Assembly (NCBI GenBank): GCA_002914805.1
Contig: JXTB01000014.1
Span: forward strand, 1,522,721-1,586,720
Source of the DNA: Parasponia andersonii
Taxonomy: Eukaryota > Streptophyta > Magnoliopsida > Rosales > Cannabaceae
DNA: 64,000 bases
Direction of reading: 5' to 3'
The position numbers and the translations under genes are program-made. The notes under the pieces were generated by a model. It was not told the DNA's origin and did no database searches. It worked only from the letters and a program-made list of their open reading frames with translations. This document shows, piece after piece, positions 11,836-23,974 of the stretch (position 1 is the stretch's first letter; each line of letters opens with the position of its first letter).

Positions 11836-14265
11836 ATGGCTTCAAGTCAAAACCAGGAATTGCAATCCGTTATGGATTCAGAACTAGATTCACTGAGGAG
11901 GTAGCTCTGCCTCCCCGGAGGAGTGACGCTGCAACGGGTTGAGGGCCCTGCGGACTGGTACCTTCGTCCTTGTGCCCCCGAGGGTTCCATCGTCCTGGGC
12001 AGGAAGCATCTGGACTAGCTGCGATTCCCTCTTCCTCCTCTAATCCACCAATTCTTTGCCTTGACGGGAATCCATCCGATGCAGTTGAATGCAAATGAAA
12101 TTATGATTCTGATGGGGTTTTCTGCCCTGTCAGTTATCTATAACATGCATATTGATTTGGAGGTGGTCTTTTATGCTTATAAGCTCATCCTCATCCCCAA
12201 GAAGGGCTCCTATCCCACCTTCTACCTCCAGCCGCTGCCAGAGTGTCACATCTTTTAGGGGCTGCCGCGGTCGGACAAACAATGGGACTCTCACGCCAGG
12301 CTATATGCCGTTGGAGGGGCGTGGTGCTCCCCTTGGGTGAACGGAGAGCATTTCCAAGTCCCCTCAACCTTCCTGCAAAGTAAATATTAGGTCGTGATCT
12401 TTGGGTCTGGGCCCTCTCCCGATATTATTGCTCATGCTAAGGCACCCGTTTGCCGGCGCCTCGTGGTGCTTTCGGGAGGAGAAAAACCAGCGGTCCCCTT
12501 TTCCGATGCAGGTGGATCTCCACCCGGGGGACCGTCTGCCATTTGGATCGTGCGTGGGGAAGAGACGATGCCAAGTCTGGCTGGGGGGTCTGCTGCAGTG
12601 ATCTCGTCCACCCCTGACTCCGGTTCGAAATCGAGTGCTGTTACCTCGGTGGAGAGATCGCCGAGCTCAGTGAGGGAACTCCGAGATTGAAGTCCAGACT
12701 ATCCTCCCCCGGTCCCTACAAAGCGGCAACGCGAGGTCGGCTCATCCAATGAAGAAGAGGGCCGGATGGAGAAGAGGGGCAGGGTCATCCTTTCGTCTGA
12801 CAGTGACGACGATGGGGCGATGCTGACCCTTCTAAGGAGAAAACGATCAGCATGCAGCGGCCAGCCCAGAGGAGGTGCACCGCCTCCCACCGTGGCCGAT
12901 GGCACCGGACTTCCCTCGGTCCCTATCGCCCTTGCCTTGGAGGCGTGCCCGGCGGGCGGAGAGGATGCCCTTGCGGCCAGCGAGGCGGGGCCGTATTCCC
13001 CGGGTGTGGGCGATACCCAAAAGGAGGGTCCAGCCATAGAGCCGGAGCTGGAGGCGCTCACGTCGGAGAATGTCGAGCTCGTCACCACCCGCACTTTCGC
13101 GCAGGTTTGTTACATTCGGTTACTTCTATGTTTTTCAACATGTTTGGTAAACACTGACTCCCCCTTTATTGTTTAACTTGCAGCTGTTTGCCATCCAGTC
13201 CTTCTACTCTTCTCGCATCAGGGATCTGACCGAGGAGCTGAGTTCCCGTTCTGCACTGGCCGAGCACAGCGAGGCCGCCCTCGCCGAATTGAGGTCTGAC
13301 TTTGATGTATATCGGAGCCTCGAGGAAAGGAGGGTCAGCAGCGCGGTGGCTCACTCTCTGAGTGTCAAAATGACCAGATGCGAGGAGCTGGCTGCGAGAC
13401 TGGCTCAGGCGGAGGCTGACAAGGTTGCCTAATCCGAAGCCGCCAGACTGGCCCAGGGCGAGCTGAGGATCAAGGAACAAGAGCTACAGAGTGCGAGGGC
13501 AGAGATGAGACTGGCCTTTATTGCTCATGACCAGGCTGTTGAGGATGCCAAGGAAGCAAGAAAAACCGAGGCGGCAGCCAAGCTAGAGGCTCATGCTTTG
13601 CAACGCAGACTTGACCAGTCCCATGAGGTAAATCGATATCTCTTTTTAGACTACAAAAATCTGATGGGTGCTCAGGTGGAGATGTCTCGTAAACACTGCG
13701 AGGACCTCGCTGGTATTAACTCTTTATTGGTCGACTTATCGCAGCGGCAGGCGGAGCTCAGGTTGGCGGCGCTAAAGGATAGACTGGTGGATGCGGAGAA
13801 GTTAAAAACAAGGTACCAGAGGCAGGTGGACGTCCTTTCTGCGGAAAGTTACAGGTCTGGTTGGGAGAATAGAGAGTTTGAAAACCACGCTGAGGTGGTG
13901 ACGCTAAACCAATTTGACGATCAGAAAAGCATCGAGAGGGACCACTACTCCGTCAAGCACTACATGCAGCAGCTCGGGGACGAGATCAGAATCACATACC
14001 TAGCTAACGTGCTGGAGATGCTTGCTGCGAAAAAGATGGGCCCTCTACATCTGCCCCTGGTGCCATAGAGCTTGTCCCTGCTTCTGGTCTACCAGATCGA
14101 ACTCCGGAAGCCCTTGACATTCAGCCTAGCCTTGGAGTCTCAACTGGTGAAGAGTCTGGCACGGTCATTGTATCTAGTGACGAATCTGACCCTGCCACGC
14201 CACCCTCCACCGGGGCCGGTCCAAGCACCGAGAACAGCCGCGCGCCCATGGACGGAGGTAACTAG
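11836..14265 (+). pseudogene. Antisense ORF of a Tat element (putative gypsy-type transposon protein)
   Basis: The frame starts at ATG 11836 and runs opposite to gag-pol. After early disruptions a block around GIHPMQLNANEIMILMGFSA, then LPECHIF and GLPRSDKQWD, resembles the putative gypsy-type transposon protein domain (Pfam Transposase_28, from memory). The later part, about 13184-14068, is a long charged coiled coil (LTEELSSRSALAEHSEAA, then RLDQSHEVNRYLF). A 79-nt intron at 13105-13183 joins CAG to CTG in frame. A stop at 13430 and frame changes near 11900, 12250 and 14030 break the copy; the last frame ends RAPMDGGN and TAG at 14263-14265. The function of this ORF is unknown in the family. 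Confidence 0.75.
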
Positions 14266-15074
14266 GGTCTCTAACTTTGTACATATGTAATGCTGACCTC
14301 CGTTGTAATCCTTCAAATAAATAATAAGAATCGTGCAATTCTCCTTAGTCTGCTTTCTTTTTCTTTGTTGACCGCATCCGACCGTCTGTATAAATAATTG
14401 TGTGGACTCGATTTCGGACTATTAGTGAGTCTTCCTTGGGTCATAACTGCCAAGATTAGTTCTGGGGATGGATAGGGGTGCAAGTTTCTGTACCATCCGG
14501 TTTCATGGAGGCATAACCCTTGTTATAACTTGTTTTGGCAGAGTTTGACCCACGCGTGTGGCTGGATTTTTCCGACACCAAGTGGGACCATGCTCGAAAC
14601 CAGCTCCAAGGATTGGTCGACCATTATTTGGACCCATCGTTGCAAAGGAGAAGGCCCGGGCTTGGCTCTTATCGGGAACAGACAGGGCATTATCACTCCG
14701 ATGTCTCCTTGAGAGTCCGCACTAGACCTGCATCCTGCAAGTAGGGTTCATGAGTGCTCACCACCATTAGCCACGCGCTTTGTACTTTTAGGACATAATA
14801 AACAGGTTTTAATTTTTATTTCTGTCTTCACGTTTGGTTTGGCTCTGGACTACTTCCAACGGGTAGACTCCAAATACATCCTGACCATGCAAAAATATAT
14901 CTTCCCCCGGCTAGAGTCTGTTTCCCTTTAGCTCTTCATGCAGCCAAAACATTCCTTAGGGAGGGTCCGTTTCCAATGGGTGGATCTCGACCCTACTTTC
15001 CTTTAGCTTTTCTCGTAGCTAGGAATGTTCCTTGGGGGGTCCACTGGCAAGCTTTTAGGTTGTATGCTCCCTTT
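14266..15074. other. Non-coding spacer inside the Tat element
   Basis: This joins the antisense ORF to the tandem array. It is moderately GC-rich and repeat-derived, and I see no protein domain in it. Confidence 0.5.
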
Positions 15075-15955
15075 TTCTTCGTACGTTTTCCTGGGTCATC
15101 GACAAGTATTTTATTCCACGATTCGATTCTCAGAGTACGATCGTTTTCGAGGTTTGCTGGCAAATTTTTGATGCGTAGCTATTTCCTCTTTGCACATTTT
15201 CTCAGGTCGTCGACGAGCGACGTGAGTCTCATAGTGCGAGCGTTTTCGAAGTCTGCTGGCAAGTTTTTGGTCGCATAGCAGTTTACTCTTCGCACGTTTT
15301 CTCGAGTCGTCGACGAGCGACGTGAGTCCCAGAGTGCGAGTGTTTTTGAGGTCTGCTGGCAAGTTTTTAGTTGCACAGCAGTTTACTCTTCGCACGTTTT
15401 CTCGGGTTGTCGACGAGCGACGTGGGTCCCAGAGTGCGAGCATTTTCGAGGTCTGCTAGCAAGTTTTTGGTTGCACAGCAGTTTCCTCTTCGCATGTTTT
15501 CTCGGGTCGTCGACGAGCGACGTGAGTCCTAGAGTGCGAGCGTTTTTTAGGTTTACTGGTAAGTTTTTGGTTGCACAGCAGTTTCCTCTTCGCATGTTTT
15601 CTCGGGTCGTCGATGAACGACGTGAGTCCTAGAGTGCGAGCGTTTTTTAGGTTTGCTGGTAAGTTTTTGGTTGCACAGCAGTTTCCTCTTCGCATGTTTT
15701 CTCAGGTCATCGACGAGTGACGTGGGTCCCAGAGTACGAGCATTTTCGAGGTCTGCTGGCAAGTTTTTGGTTGCACAGTAGTTTCCTCTTCGCACGTTTT
15801 CTCGAGTCATCGACGAGCGACGTGAGTCCCAGAGTGTGAGCATTTTCGAGGTCTGCTGGCAAGTTTTTGGTTGCATAGCAGTTTCCTCTTCGCACGTTTT
15901 CTCGGGTCGTCGACAAGCGATGTGGGTCCCAGAGTGCAAGCATTTTTTATTGCGC
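15075..15955. repeat. 100-bp tandem array in the 3' untranslated region of the Tat element
   Basis: The phrase CTCGGGTCGTCGACGAGCGA recurs with small changes at 15201, 15301, 15401, 15501, 15601, 15701, 15801 and 15901, a period of exactly 100 bases. A more diverged copy precedes it. Units carry GTTTCCTCTTCGCACGTTTT and GTCTGCTGGCAAGTTTTTGG. Since 100 is not a multiple of three, the minus-strand open frames that overlap the array cycle through frames and are not proteins. The array lies between integrase and the antisense ORF. Confidence 0.95.
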
Positions 15956-16361
15956 GAATAGTGCGTATAGTCCGCAACTGTGGAAGGTCTTTTCCCGTGG
16001 CAGTCTGGTAGTATTTTTAGCCTACGCAAACAAAATGTTAGGTCTGCCACTGTGGGCAGACCCTCTTCTGTAGTAGCTTGGTATCTTTTGTCTGCGCAAC
16101 TGAAGTGTAGGGTCTGCCAGTGAGGGCAGACTCTTTTCCAGGAGGACCTTAACCTGTTTCGGAAATAAATTTTATAATAATACGAACACTCATATGGGTC
16201 TTATGCGTAAATAGCGTGTGGGGTCTGCCGCTGTGGGTAGACCCCTTTTCCATAGCAACCCCCGAGATAAATCTGTGCGGAAAAGATAACTTAACCTATT
16301 TAAGATTTAGGCTTTTCAACAACATAGGCTTTCACATGGTCTTACATCATAAGTATGTGCC
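15956..16361. other. Repeated spacer between the array and the pol gene
   Basis: Here GGTCTGCCACTGTGGGCAGA-like blocks recur near 16050, 16110 and 16225, a looser short repeat. No coding sequence is seen. Confidence 0.6.
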
Positions 16362-19300
16362 TTACACGTGATACTTCTTCAAGTGCTGAGCATTCCACGT
16401 GTTCGGCACATTTTTCCCCGTTTTCAGTTTCTTCAGGATATATGCTCCATTGTCGAGCGCTTTGATTACCTCATAGGGTCCGATCCAATTGGAGTCCAGT
16501 TTCGAGGAATTCCCTATTCTAGCTTTCAGGACCCAATCCCCGGCATTAAATTGTCGGGCACTAACCTTTTTCGCATAGTAGGACCTAGCCTGCTGGTGGT
16601 ATAAAGCCAGGTGGACCAAAGCCATGTTTCTCATTTCTTCCAGGTGTTCTGTGTTGCGGCTTAACTGGCGCTCGTTTAGGAGGGAATCTTTTACCACTTC
16701 GGAGCGGAGGGTCGGGAGGCCGACCTCGATCGGGATCACAGCCTCTGATCCGTAGACCATGGTGAACGGCATTCTCCCAGTAGACCTCCGCTCTGTGGTT
16801 CGATGGGCCCACACAACGGCCGACAATTCTTCTAACCACTTGCCTTTAGCCTCCTGCAAGTTCTTTTTGATGTTGCTGAATATGGCTTTGTTCGTCGCCT
16901 CTGCTTGGCCGTTCCCCTGGGGGTAGTTCACGGAAGAGAAACTGAGCCTTATATCATACAGCTCGCACAACTCCTTAAGCTTAGCATTTTAGAACTGCGT
17001 GCCATGATCGGCGTGTATCTCATTTGGGATCCCGAATTGGCAGATTATATTCTTCCAGGTGAAATTAATCGTGTCTGCCTTATTAACTGTTGTGTAGGCT
17101 TCGGCCTCTACCCACTCGGTAAAATAGTCCGTGGCCAGCAAGACGTATCTCTTTCCTCCTGGACTTCTGGGGAGCTCTCCGACGATATCCAGACCCTACT
17201 TGGCAAACGGCCAAGAAGTTATGTTCGAATGAAGAATCTCTACGGGCTGACATTTCATCGGGGCGAACCTCTGGCATTTATCACATTTTTTTACGAAGTT
17301 GGTTGCCTCCGTCATCATGTATGGCCAAAAGTATCCGGCCGTTAGAGCCTTGTGGGCGAGGCTGAGCCTACCAAAGTGGTTGCCACATACTCCCTCGTGG
17401 ATTTCCTCCATCAATTTTTGTGCTTCGACGGGGCCTATGCAGCGTAGCATCGGACCCATTGTCGATCTTCTGTATAACTGTTCACCCACTATTGAGTACC
17501 TGGCAGCCTTTAATCTGACTGACCTCGCTTCCCGGGGGTCTGTGGGCAGGTTCCCCAACGTCAAATACTGCGTGATGGGTCTCATCCACCCTTCGTCAGC
17601 AGCGCTGGTTATGAACACGTGGTGTGCAGGGGTCTGCGGGGGGTCCCCCATGCTCTTGCCTTCTAAAAGAACTTCTATGCTTTCAGTGGTGCTCCCGATT
17701 GATACATTCTTGGCTAGCCCGTCAGCCCTCTGGTTCATCTTTCTGGGGATCGGTTCGATATTGAAATTTCCAAAGCAAGCTTTTGCCCCCATCACCTTGG
17801 AGAAGTACCTGTGCAACCTCGATTCTTTTACTTCGAAGTCTCCACTGACCTGACTCGCGATCAACTGCGAGTCGGTCTTCATGGCGATGTCCTCTACTCC
17901 GAAGTGTAGTGCCAACTCAAGGCCTTGCAACAGTGCCTCGTACTCCGCCTCGTTGTTAGTCGCCTGGAAACCGAGCCGCAACACTTTCTCGACTCTGAGG
18001 CCTGTTGGGGTCTGCAAGACTATCCCGATACCCGATCCTGAGGCATTCGTGGATCCGTCCATGTAGAGCATCCAGGCTGAAGGGGGGTGAAGCTAAGATA
18101 TCTGATTCAGGTTATGCCACTTGCCAAAGGATTCGATTTTCACCAGAAAATCTACCATGACCTGCCCTCTCTTTGCTGTTCGAGGCTGATACTCGATATC
18201 GTATACCCCCAGCTCGATGGCCCATTTGGTCAGTCGTTCCGACAGGTCTGGTTTGGCCAAGATTTGACGGATGGGGAAATCCGCATACATAGTGACCGAG
18301 TGCACCTCAAAATACCGTCGGAGCTTCTTTTTGCGTTGACCAGAGCAAGGACCAGCTTTTCTGCCACACTGTATCGGGTTTCGGCATCTAGGAGCATGCA
18401 GCTTATATAAAACACCGGCTTCTGTTTACCGTCTTCTTCGATGAATAGTATGGCGCTGATCGCTACTTCGGACACCACTAAATAGGCATACAGATGCTCC
18501 CCCTCTGACGGGGAAGCCAGGATAGGTGGGTGACTCAGATACAGCTTAAGGTCTGCCAGTGCCCTGTCCTGTTCTTCCCCTCATATGGCAGTTGAGTTTT
18601 TCTTCAAGCATTGGAAGAAAGGCTTGCATCGGTCGGACATCTTGGATACAAATCGGCTGAGAGTAGCTACCTTCCCGGCCAGGCGTTGGACCTCTCGAAT
18701 GGATGAGGGTCTCTGCACATTCGCGATCAAGGTCAGCTGGGTCGGATTTTCTTCAATACCCCTCCGGCTCACAATATGCCCTAAGAATTGCCCAGAGGAT
18801 ACCCCAAATGCACACTTCTTGGGATTTAGACATATCTGATGCTGCCTCAGAATCTGAAAACATTCGTCCAGGTGCCTCAGATGGTCTGAATCCTCCCTGC
18901 TCTTCACGACCATGTCGTCGATGTAGACCTCCATAGTCTTTCCTAGTAGCATGGCGAACATCTTATTCATGAACCTTTGGTAGGTTGCTCTTGCGTTCTT
19001 CAGGCCAAAAGGCATACGCCTATAGCAGTACAGACCTCGCTCTGTGATAAAAGCCGTGTGGATCTGGTCTTCCGCATACAGGGGGATCTGGTTGTATCCA
19101 GAGTAGGCATCCAGAAAGCTCATTTTGTTGAATCTCGCCATCGCTTCTACCATTTGGTCGATTCTTGGCAGAGGGAAACTATCCTTCGGGCAGGCCTTGT
19201 TAAGGTTGGTGAAATCTATGCAAATATGATCGTCGCTGTTTTTCTTTTTCACCATTACCGGGTTGGAAACCCATCGCAGGTATATGCATTCCCTGATCAG

Positions 19301-20426
19301 ACCGCTCTCCAGTAGCTTTTCTACCTCTTTGTTGATCGCCCTGTTTTTCTCTGGTGTAAACCTTTGGGGTTTCTGCCTGACCAAAGGAAAATGGGGATCT
19401 ATATTCAGCCGGTGGCAAGAGTGTGCGGGGTCTATCCCTGGCATATTATCGTGGGACCACGCAAAGACGTCCTCATTCTGCTTTAAGAATCCCAACATTT
19501 CGTTCTTTTGCTCCTCGGGTAATAAGGCCCCGATCAGGATCACCTTCACCGGTTCTTCCTCTTTCAAAGGGACCGCTACCAACTCCTCGATCGTGGATTC
19601 CGGACCGTCAGACTCTTCTTCGATTTGCCTCATGTACGCTGGCAGGCGGTCTTTTGATTGCTATCCGTCCCCAGTTGCGGCACTTGCACTCGCGTCGGCT
19701 TCCCTCAGAGTGGCTGAAAATCATTTCTTTGCAGAGGCCTGGTCCCCCTTGATGTCAATCGTGTACGTACCGTCCTTTGATTGACATCTTAAGATCTGAT
19801 AGAGGGTGGAAGCGACCCCATGCATGGTGTGGATCCATCCCCTTCCCATGATGATGTTGAAGGAGGACTGGCAATCAATGATGACGAAATCCATGTCCAA
19901 GCATCTCTTGGCTGCGTAGACATTAAGGGTCACGACGCCCAAAGGGCAGACCCTTGTGCTGTCGAAAGCGAACAGCGGTTGACAGGTTGGCCTGAGTGTG
20001 CTCTATCCAGCCCATATTCTCGAATATGCTGAGGAATAGGATATCGACACTGCTTCCACCATCGACCAAGACCCTTCCAACCAATGCGGAGTCGATCTGC
20101 AGTTTAATCACCAAGGGATCGTCGTGAAGATGGCGCACTGTGGTTAGATCTTGCTGGGTGAAAATGATGGGGGCGGCGGATGTGCAGCTTTCTCCCGATA
20201 TCGAGTGGTTGATGGAGTGGCCCATCCCCCTCAAGCGCTTCGCCCTACCCTCAGCTCTTTTGAGGTATCTTTATTTTTCCTCTTGATCGTGGGTCGGCTC
20301 TGGCCTGCCCACAATGGTCGGCACTATCCTCAGGGTCTGCTCTCCTAACCCAGAGCCTTGGGCATGCTTCCCTTTATCAGTCCTGGTGATGTCTTGCAGT
20401 AGCTAGGCTCCGTCAGTTTTCACGTA
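16362..20426 (-). pseudogene. Tat-type pol (protease, RT, RNase H, integrase), degenerate
   Basis: Read right to left on the plus strand, domains are: aspartic protease (VLVDGGSSVDIL, near 20070); reverse transcriptase with DLNKACPKDSFPLPRID-like, YSGYNQI and YIDDMVVKS motifs (18581-19633); RNase H (about 18070-17600), starting MLYMDGSTNASGSGIGIVL; and integrase with an HH-CC zinc finger (HEGVCGNHFG to CDKCQRF) and a core continuing through NYPQGNGQAEATNKA to the end at 16362. Nonsense codons occur at 17197-17199 (FAK then stop) and 16989-16991 (TQF then stop), and frame changes separate the blocks near 18080-18310, 18480-18580 and 19650-19980. It would copy element RNA and insert the DNA if intact; this copy cannot. 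Confidence 0.92.
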
Positions 20427-21203
20427 CTACTTCAACCTGCCAGCGTGGATTGCCAATATAACCTGAGCATAAAGGTTGTGGCAGTGGACGGTGTCGTGCC
20501 CGAAATCTTTGTGGAACTGGCAGTACCTGTTCCTGTTCTTCATATGTTCAGGGACGCCAAATTTGGGTGGGTTTTTGAAAATGCCCCTGTCCTTGTTTTG
20601 GAGGTAGATCACGTCGAGCGGCGTGTTGAGCTCATACTTGGGCAGAGGGTCACAGGTCGTCTTTCTCCTCTTGCCTCCCTCCAGACCGTCTCGGATGGGG
20701 ACTTCCTGCTTCGGAGCCGGCCCTTGGCCCGGTGAGGGCCTCTTCACCCTTTGCCAGGCCGGGGGTTGTACTGGCGTCGTTGTTATTATGGCAGAGGTCT
20801 TGGACGCCTTCTGGTGGCTTTCCAGCACCCTGAATACCCCTTCTGACTTTGCCTGGACGTCCGCCATATCATACGGAAGATTTAGAAGGAGGTGGTCTGA
20901 TAGCATTGATCCTGGCTGCAGGCTCCGGACGAACGAGCCTGCGGCTTGGACCAAGTCGGCGTTATAGACTAGTGACATTACCTCGAGGAAACGCGAGAGG
21001 TACTCCCGCGGGGATTCATCTGCGGCCTGCTCTAAACAGTCTAGGTCTCGCATGATTTTTTGTTGTCTGCAAACTTTTCCTGAAATAGTACGCAGGTGTC
21101 CAAAGACAACAAAAAATCATGCGAGACCTAGACTGTTTAGAGCAGGCCGCAGATCATCGGCGTCGGGGTATGTGCTCCTGGTTGTCATTCTTGAGGGTGC
21201 CAT
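20427..21203 (-). pseudogene. Tat-type gag, internally deleted
   Basis: The frame opens at ATG 21203 (MAPSRMTTRSTYPDADD) and almost at once enters a 49-bp inverted duplication. The conserved gag core resumes at about 21053 (MRDLDCLEQAADESPREYLS) and runs to a zinc-knuckle-like motif (CQFHKDFGHDTVHCHNL) before a TAG at 20427-20429 where neighbouring frame suggests readthrough into YVKTDG. Between the first codons and the core, most of the N-terminal capsid-like region expected for Tat gag is missing. Gag would form the particle that packages element RNA. Confidence 0.85.
21020..21152. repeat. Perfect 49-bp inverted duplication with 35-nt spacer inside gag
   Basis: Left arm 21020-21068 (CTGCGGCCTGCTCTAAACAG onward) and right arm 21104-21152 are exact reverse complements. 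The spacer is 21069-21103. The left arm is true gag coding sequence (RDLDCLEQAADE region), so the right arm is the extra, inverted copy. Confidence 0.95.
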
Positions 21204-21280
21204 CACACGTTGTATGGCTTTTTCGTTCGGAGAGAGTGCGGTCGTGAGTCTCTTACTCTTTTTCCCACGCTCAACCTGTT

Positions 21281-21299
21281 CCCACAGACGGCACCAATC
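21281..21299 (-). other. Primer-binding-like site of the Tat element
   Basis: Read on the minus strand, GATTGGTGCCGTCTGTGGG follows the 5' LTR directly. This position and the TGGTGCCG core suit a minus-strand primer site; I do not name the tRNA. Confidence 0.6.
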
Positions 21300-22210
21300 T
21301 ATTGGAGCGGTTTCTCACTAGCCATCCATGTGTCTCGAACTGCTGATGTTGTATTCTCTAACTGTCCACGTGTCCTTGCTGTCCCAAAGTACTCTGAACT
21401 CCAGGCAGGATAGGAGAGGCAGGGGTGGCTTCCTTCAAAGACTCTCCGATGCTTAAGTTAGTTGTTTATCTTTGATACAGAGTAGCAAGGAAATACTTCA
21501 GTATGAGTATATATTTTTCTCTTGTTCATAAGCTATTCTATATATTTCTTTTTATGAGCTTTCATACCTCTTTCGGGAATGCATGGCTCTTATATATATA
21601 GTCCTGAGATTATGAACCATACAGGTCATAATCTCAGGACTGAGTACCTTTTTCCTCAAAATTTTTTCAAAGGTCATGGGCCGAGATTTTTGCGATCTCC
21701 TCTGTGTTGTCATGGCCTGATTTCCGCCGCCTCCTACGGCTTCAATCTGTTAGGGGTAAGACTTGGGTAAATCGTCGTTCTGTCAGAACGGCTTGTCTCT
21801 TACGCATGCCTACTCAGGATCGCATTAAATGCTCTGTCTGGGTCTGGAGTCGTAAGTTGCTTTCCATTGTATTCAGATGGAGGACTCTTGGGGCCTCCGA
21901 CCCCTCCCAACTGTCGAGGTAAGGGCCATTGTACTCAAGTGGAAGACCCTCGGGGCTTCCGACCCCCAGCTGTCGAGTTGGAGTCAGACTGGGCCAGACT
22001 GTCCAGGGTCTGTGACGGGCTCGGTCCTAACTTCGGACGGCCCAACTGCCGATAGTGAGATCACGTGCGACCCGCGTCAGACTAGGCCAGACTGTCCAGG
22101 GTCTGTGACGGGCTCGGCTCTAACTTCGGACAGCCCAACGGCCGATTGTGAGATCACGTGCGACCCGCGTGACCTTCCACGTAGCGTATGGTTTGAGAAC
22201 GGGTTCCACA
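21300..22210 (-). repeat. 5' LTR of the Tat-type element
   Basis: The right-hand copy starts TATTGGAGCGG (first dinucleotide mutated from TG) and ends GGGTTCCACA on the plus strand. It aligns over its whole length with 10583-11490, including the internal 92-bp duplication. Confidence 0.9.
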
Positions 22211-22215
22211 ATAGG

Positions 22216-23367
22216 GAAAAAAAAAAGGGGGAGGGGGGGGGGAAGAGTATGCACTTGAAATTTTATTAATACATGACATATGGACAATACATACCCCTTA
22301 ATTGTTGCTTTCATTGTATATATATGCACAATATATCACGTTTTTATTGTTCTCTCTTAACTTTAATTATGGTGCATGTTCTATATAACATATATATGGT
22401 CAGCTGATAGCGATCGAAGATATCATACTTTCATATCATGGTCGTATACAATCATTGAAATTAAAATTGGCAGTAGTACTGATCATGGTTGCTCGCGTGA
22501 TTTCAATCAACAACTGGGATGCATCCAAAAGTAAAAAGATATACTTAAAAATCAAAGGCGAGAGCTAGAAAAAGAGCCAAATTAAGTACTAGGCTGTTTT
22601 AACAAGAGGTTTTCCTTCAATTACATCTAATGTCCCTGGCAAGAGATCGTGATGAGCAATACAATATATAGTACGTACTATACTACTATTGCCTTAATTA
22701 TTACTAAATTTATTGGTTTGTTAATCTGTTTCATTTCCGTTGGCTTTTGCATCTGAATTATTTTTATTATTAATTTGGCGTGCACATGGGTGACCCTAAT
22801 GGCCATATTTATAAATTTGCTTTGGTTTGTTTTGTTTTTACAATTACATGCATGGAATATCTTTATATTTCCACTCCATATTTCACATCACTTAATTATA
22901 TGTATACAATTCCTTATTTTGTACCTAAAAATTCGTAGATAATTAAACTCGAGATATATGTCTAAGTCTAACATTAAGATTAATGTTATCTACTTGTTTA
23001 ATATATGTCTCCATGTCTCTTCTCCAATATGAGTAAATGCTGGCATAACTTGAGAATTATATAGAATATGTGTATATATATTACAGGGAACAACTACGAT
23101 AGGAATTTCTTTTATTCTCTATCGAGAAAGATCTAATTTCATCTTTTAGATTTCAAATTAATGGTTACAATTAATTACGTTGTAGCAAATTCTAACATGA
23201 ATTAAATGATAATATTTTATTTTGTAATCATTAGATTAAAATCGAAATGGTCAAAATTGAATTCTCGACCTAAAAGCAATACTATTTTGTAATCATTAGA
23301 TTAAAATTTAAATGGTCAAAATTTTGACTTAAAAGAAATTGAAGAAAAAATATTTATTATAGTAACT

Positions 23368-23458
<91 letters not shown>

Positions 23459-23974
23459 TTACTAATTAGTACGAACTAAATAACATTGTTGTGTCAACTC
23501 TTCGTGCCGACCAAACGTGCGCTCAATAATACAAAATATGTTCTCATATATATATATATATAATAAAAATTGAAACAATACGTGCATAAACAGACACGTT
23601 TACAATTTATTATTAATTCTAGCTCTTCGAGGCTTAGTTACATTATTTTACAAAGCATTGCTATGAGAAATTCCCATTAATTAATTATAACTGCATGTAT
23701 AACAACTGATGATCTTTTCTGTTCAAAACAGAAAGTACAATTTTATAGCTAAAGAGGCTAGGTGGCTAGGTCACGTACGAAATAAAGTTTGTGAAGAGGA
23801 GGGAATCAGATAATTCTCATTAACACAATTTAGATTTACAAAAGACGCAATATATTTATACTTGGATTACAATCCAAACTAAAGACTAAAAACAAGAAAA
23901 ATATAAATGGTGGACACTATCCTGTCAATCAGATTATTACTAGGATTTAGTGAAAAGGATAAAAGTGGAAATAG
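22216..23974. other. AT-rich intergenic sequence
   Basis: A purine run follows the LTR (22216-22245). A 65-bp unit is duplicated near 23221 and 23286 (TTTGTAATCATTAGATTAAA). A large (AT)n microsatellite lies at 23370-23456. No gene is supported. Confidence 0.5.
23370..23456. repeat. (AT)n microsatellite in two blocks
   Basis: Two long AT blocks (23370-23416 and 23420-23456) are each followed by CCTTA, which suggests a tandem duplication of the block. Confidence 0.9.

Larger units (their letters stand above)
10583..22210 (-). mobile_element. Ty3/gypsy LTR retrotransposon, Tat type, degenerate (11.6 kb)
   Basis: Two direct repeats of about 0.91 kb bound the element. Flanking 5-mers are GTAGG (10578-10582) and ATAGG (22211-22215), a target duplication with one change. 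The coding order on the minus strand is gag, protease, reverse transcriptase, RNase H, integrase, which is the gypsy order. Extra DNA between integrase and the 3' LTR holds an antisense ORF and a tandem array, both known traits of the Tat lineage. A primer-binding-like stretch (TTGGTGCCGTCTGTGGG) lies next to the right LTR. By eye the first 345 bp of the two LTRs differ at about 39 sites, so the insertion is old. Stops and a rearranged gag make it non-autonomous. Confidence 0.93.

Noticed and set aside
12699..13094. Minus-strand frame of 131 codons within the antisense-ORF region
   Set aside because: The plus strand carries the recognisable protein here; the opposite frame is GC-rich shadow.
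15111..16050. Several minus-strand open frames of 65-165 codons with repeated residues
   Set aside because: They come from the 100-bp tandem array, which is not a multiple of three, so the same text is read in rotating frames. No family resemblance.
21052..21321. Plus-strand open frame over the gag start and inverted duplication
   Set aside because: It is the reverse side of gag and LTR sequence; part of it arises only because the palindrome mirrors the gag frame.
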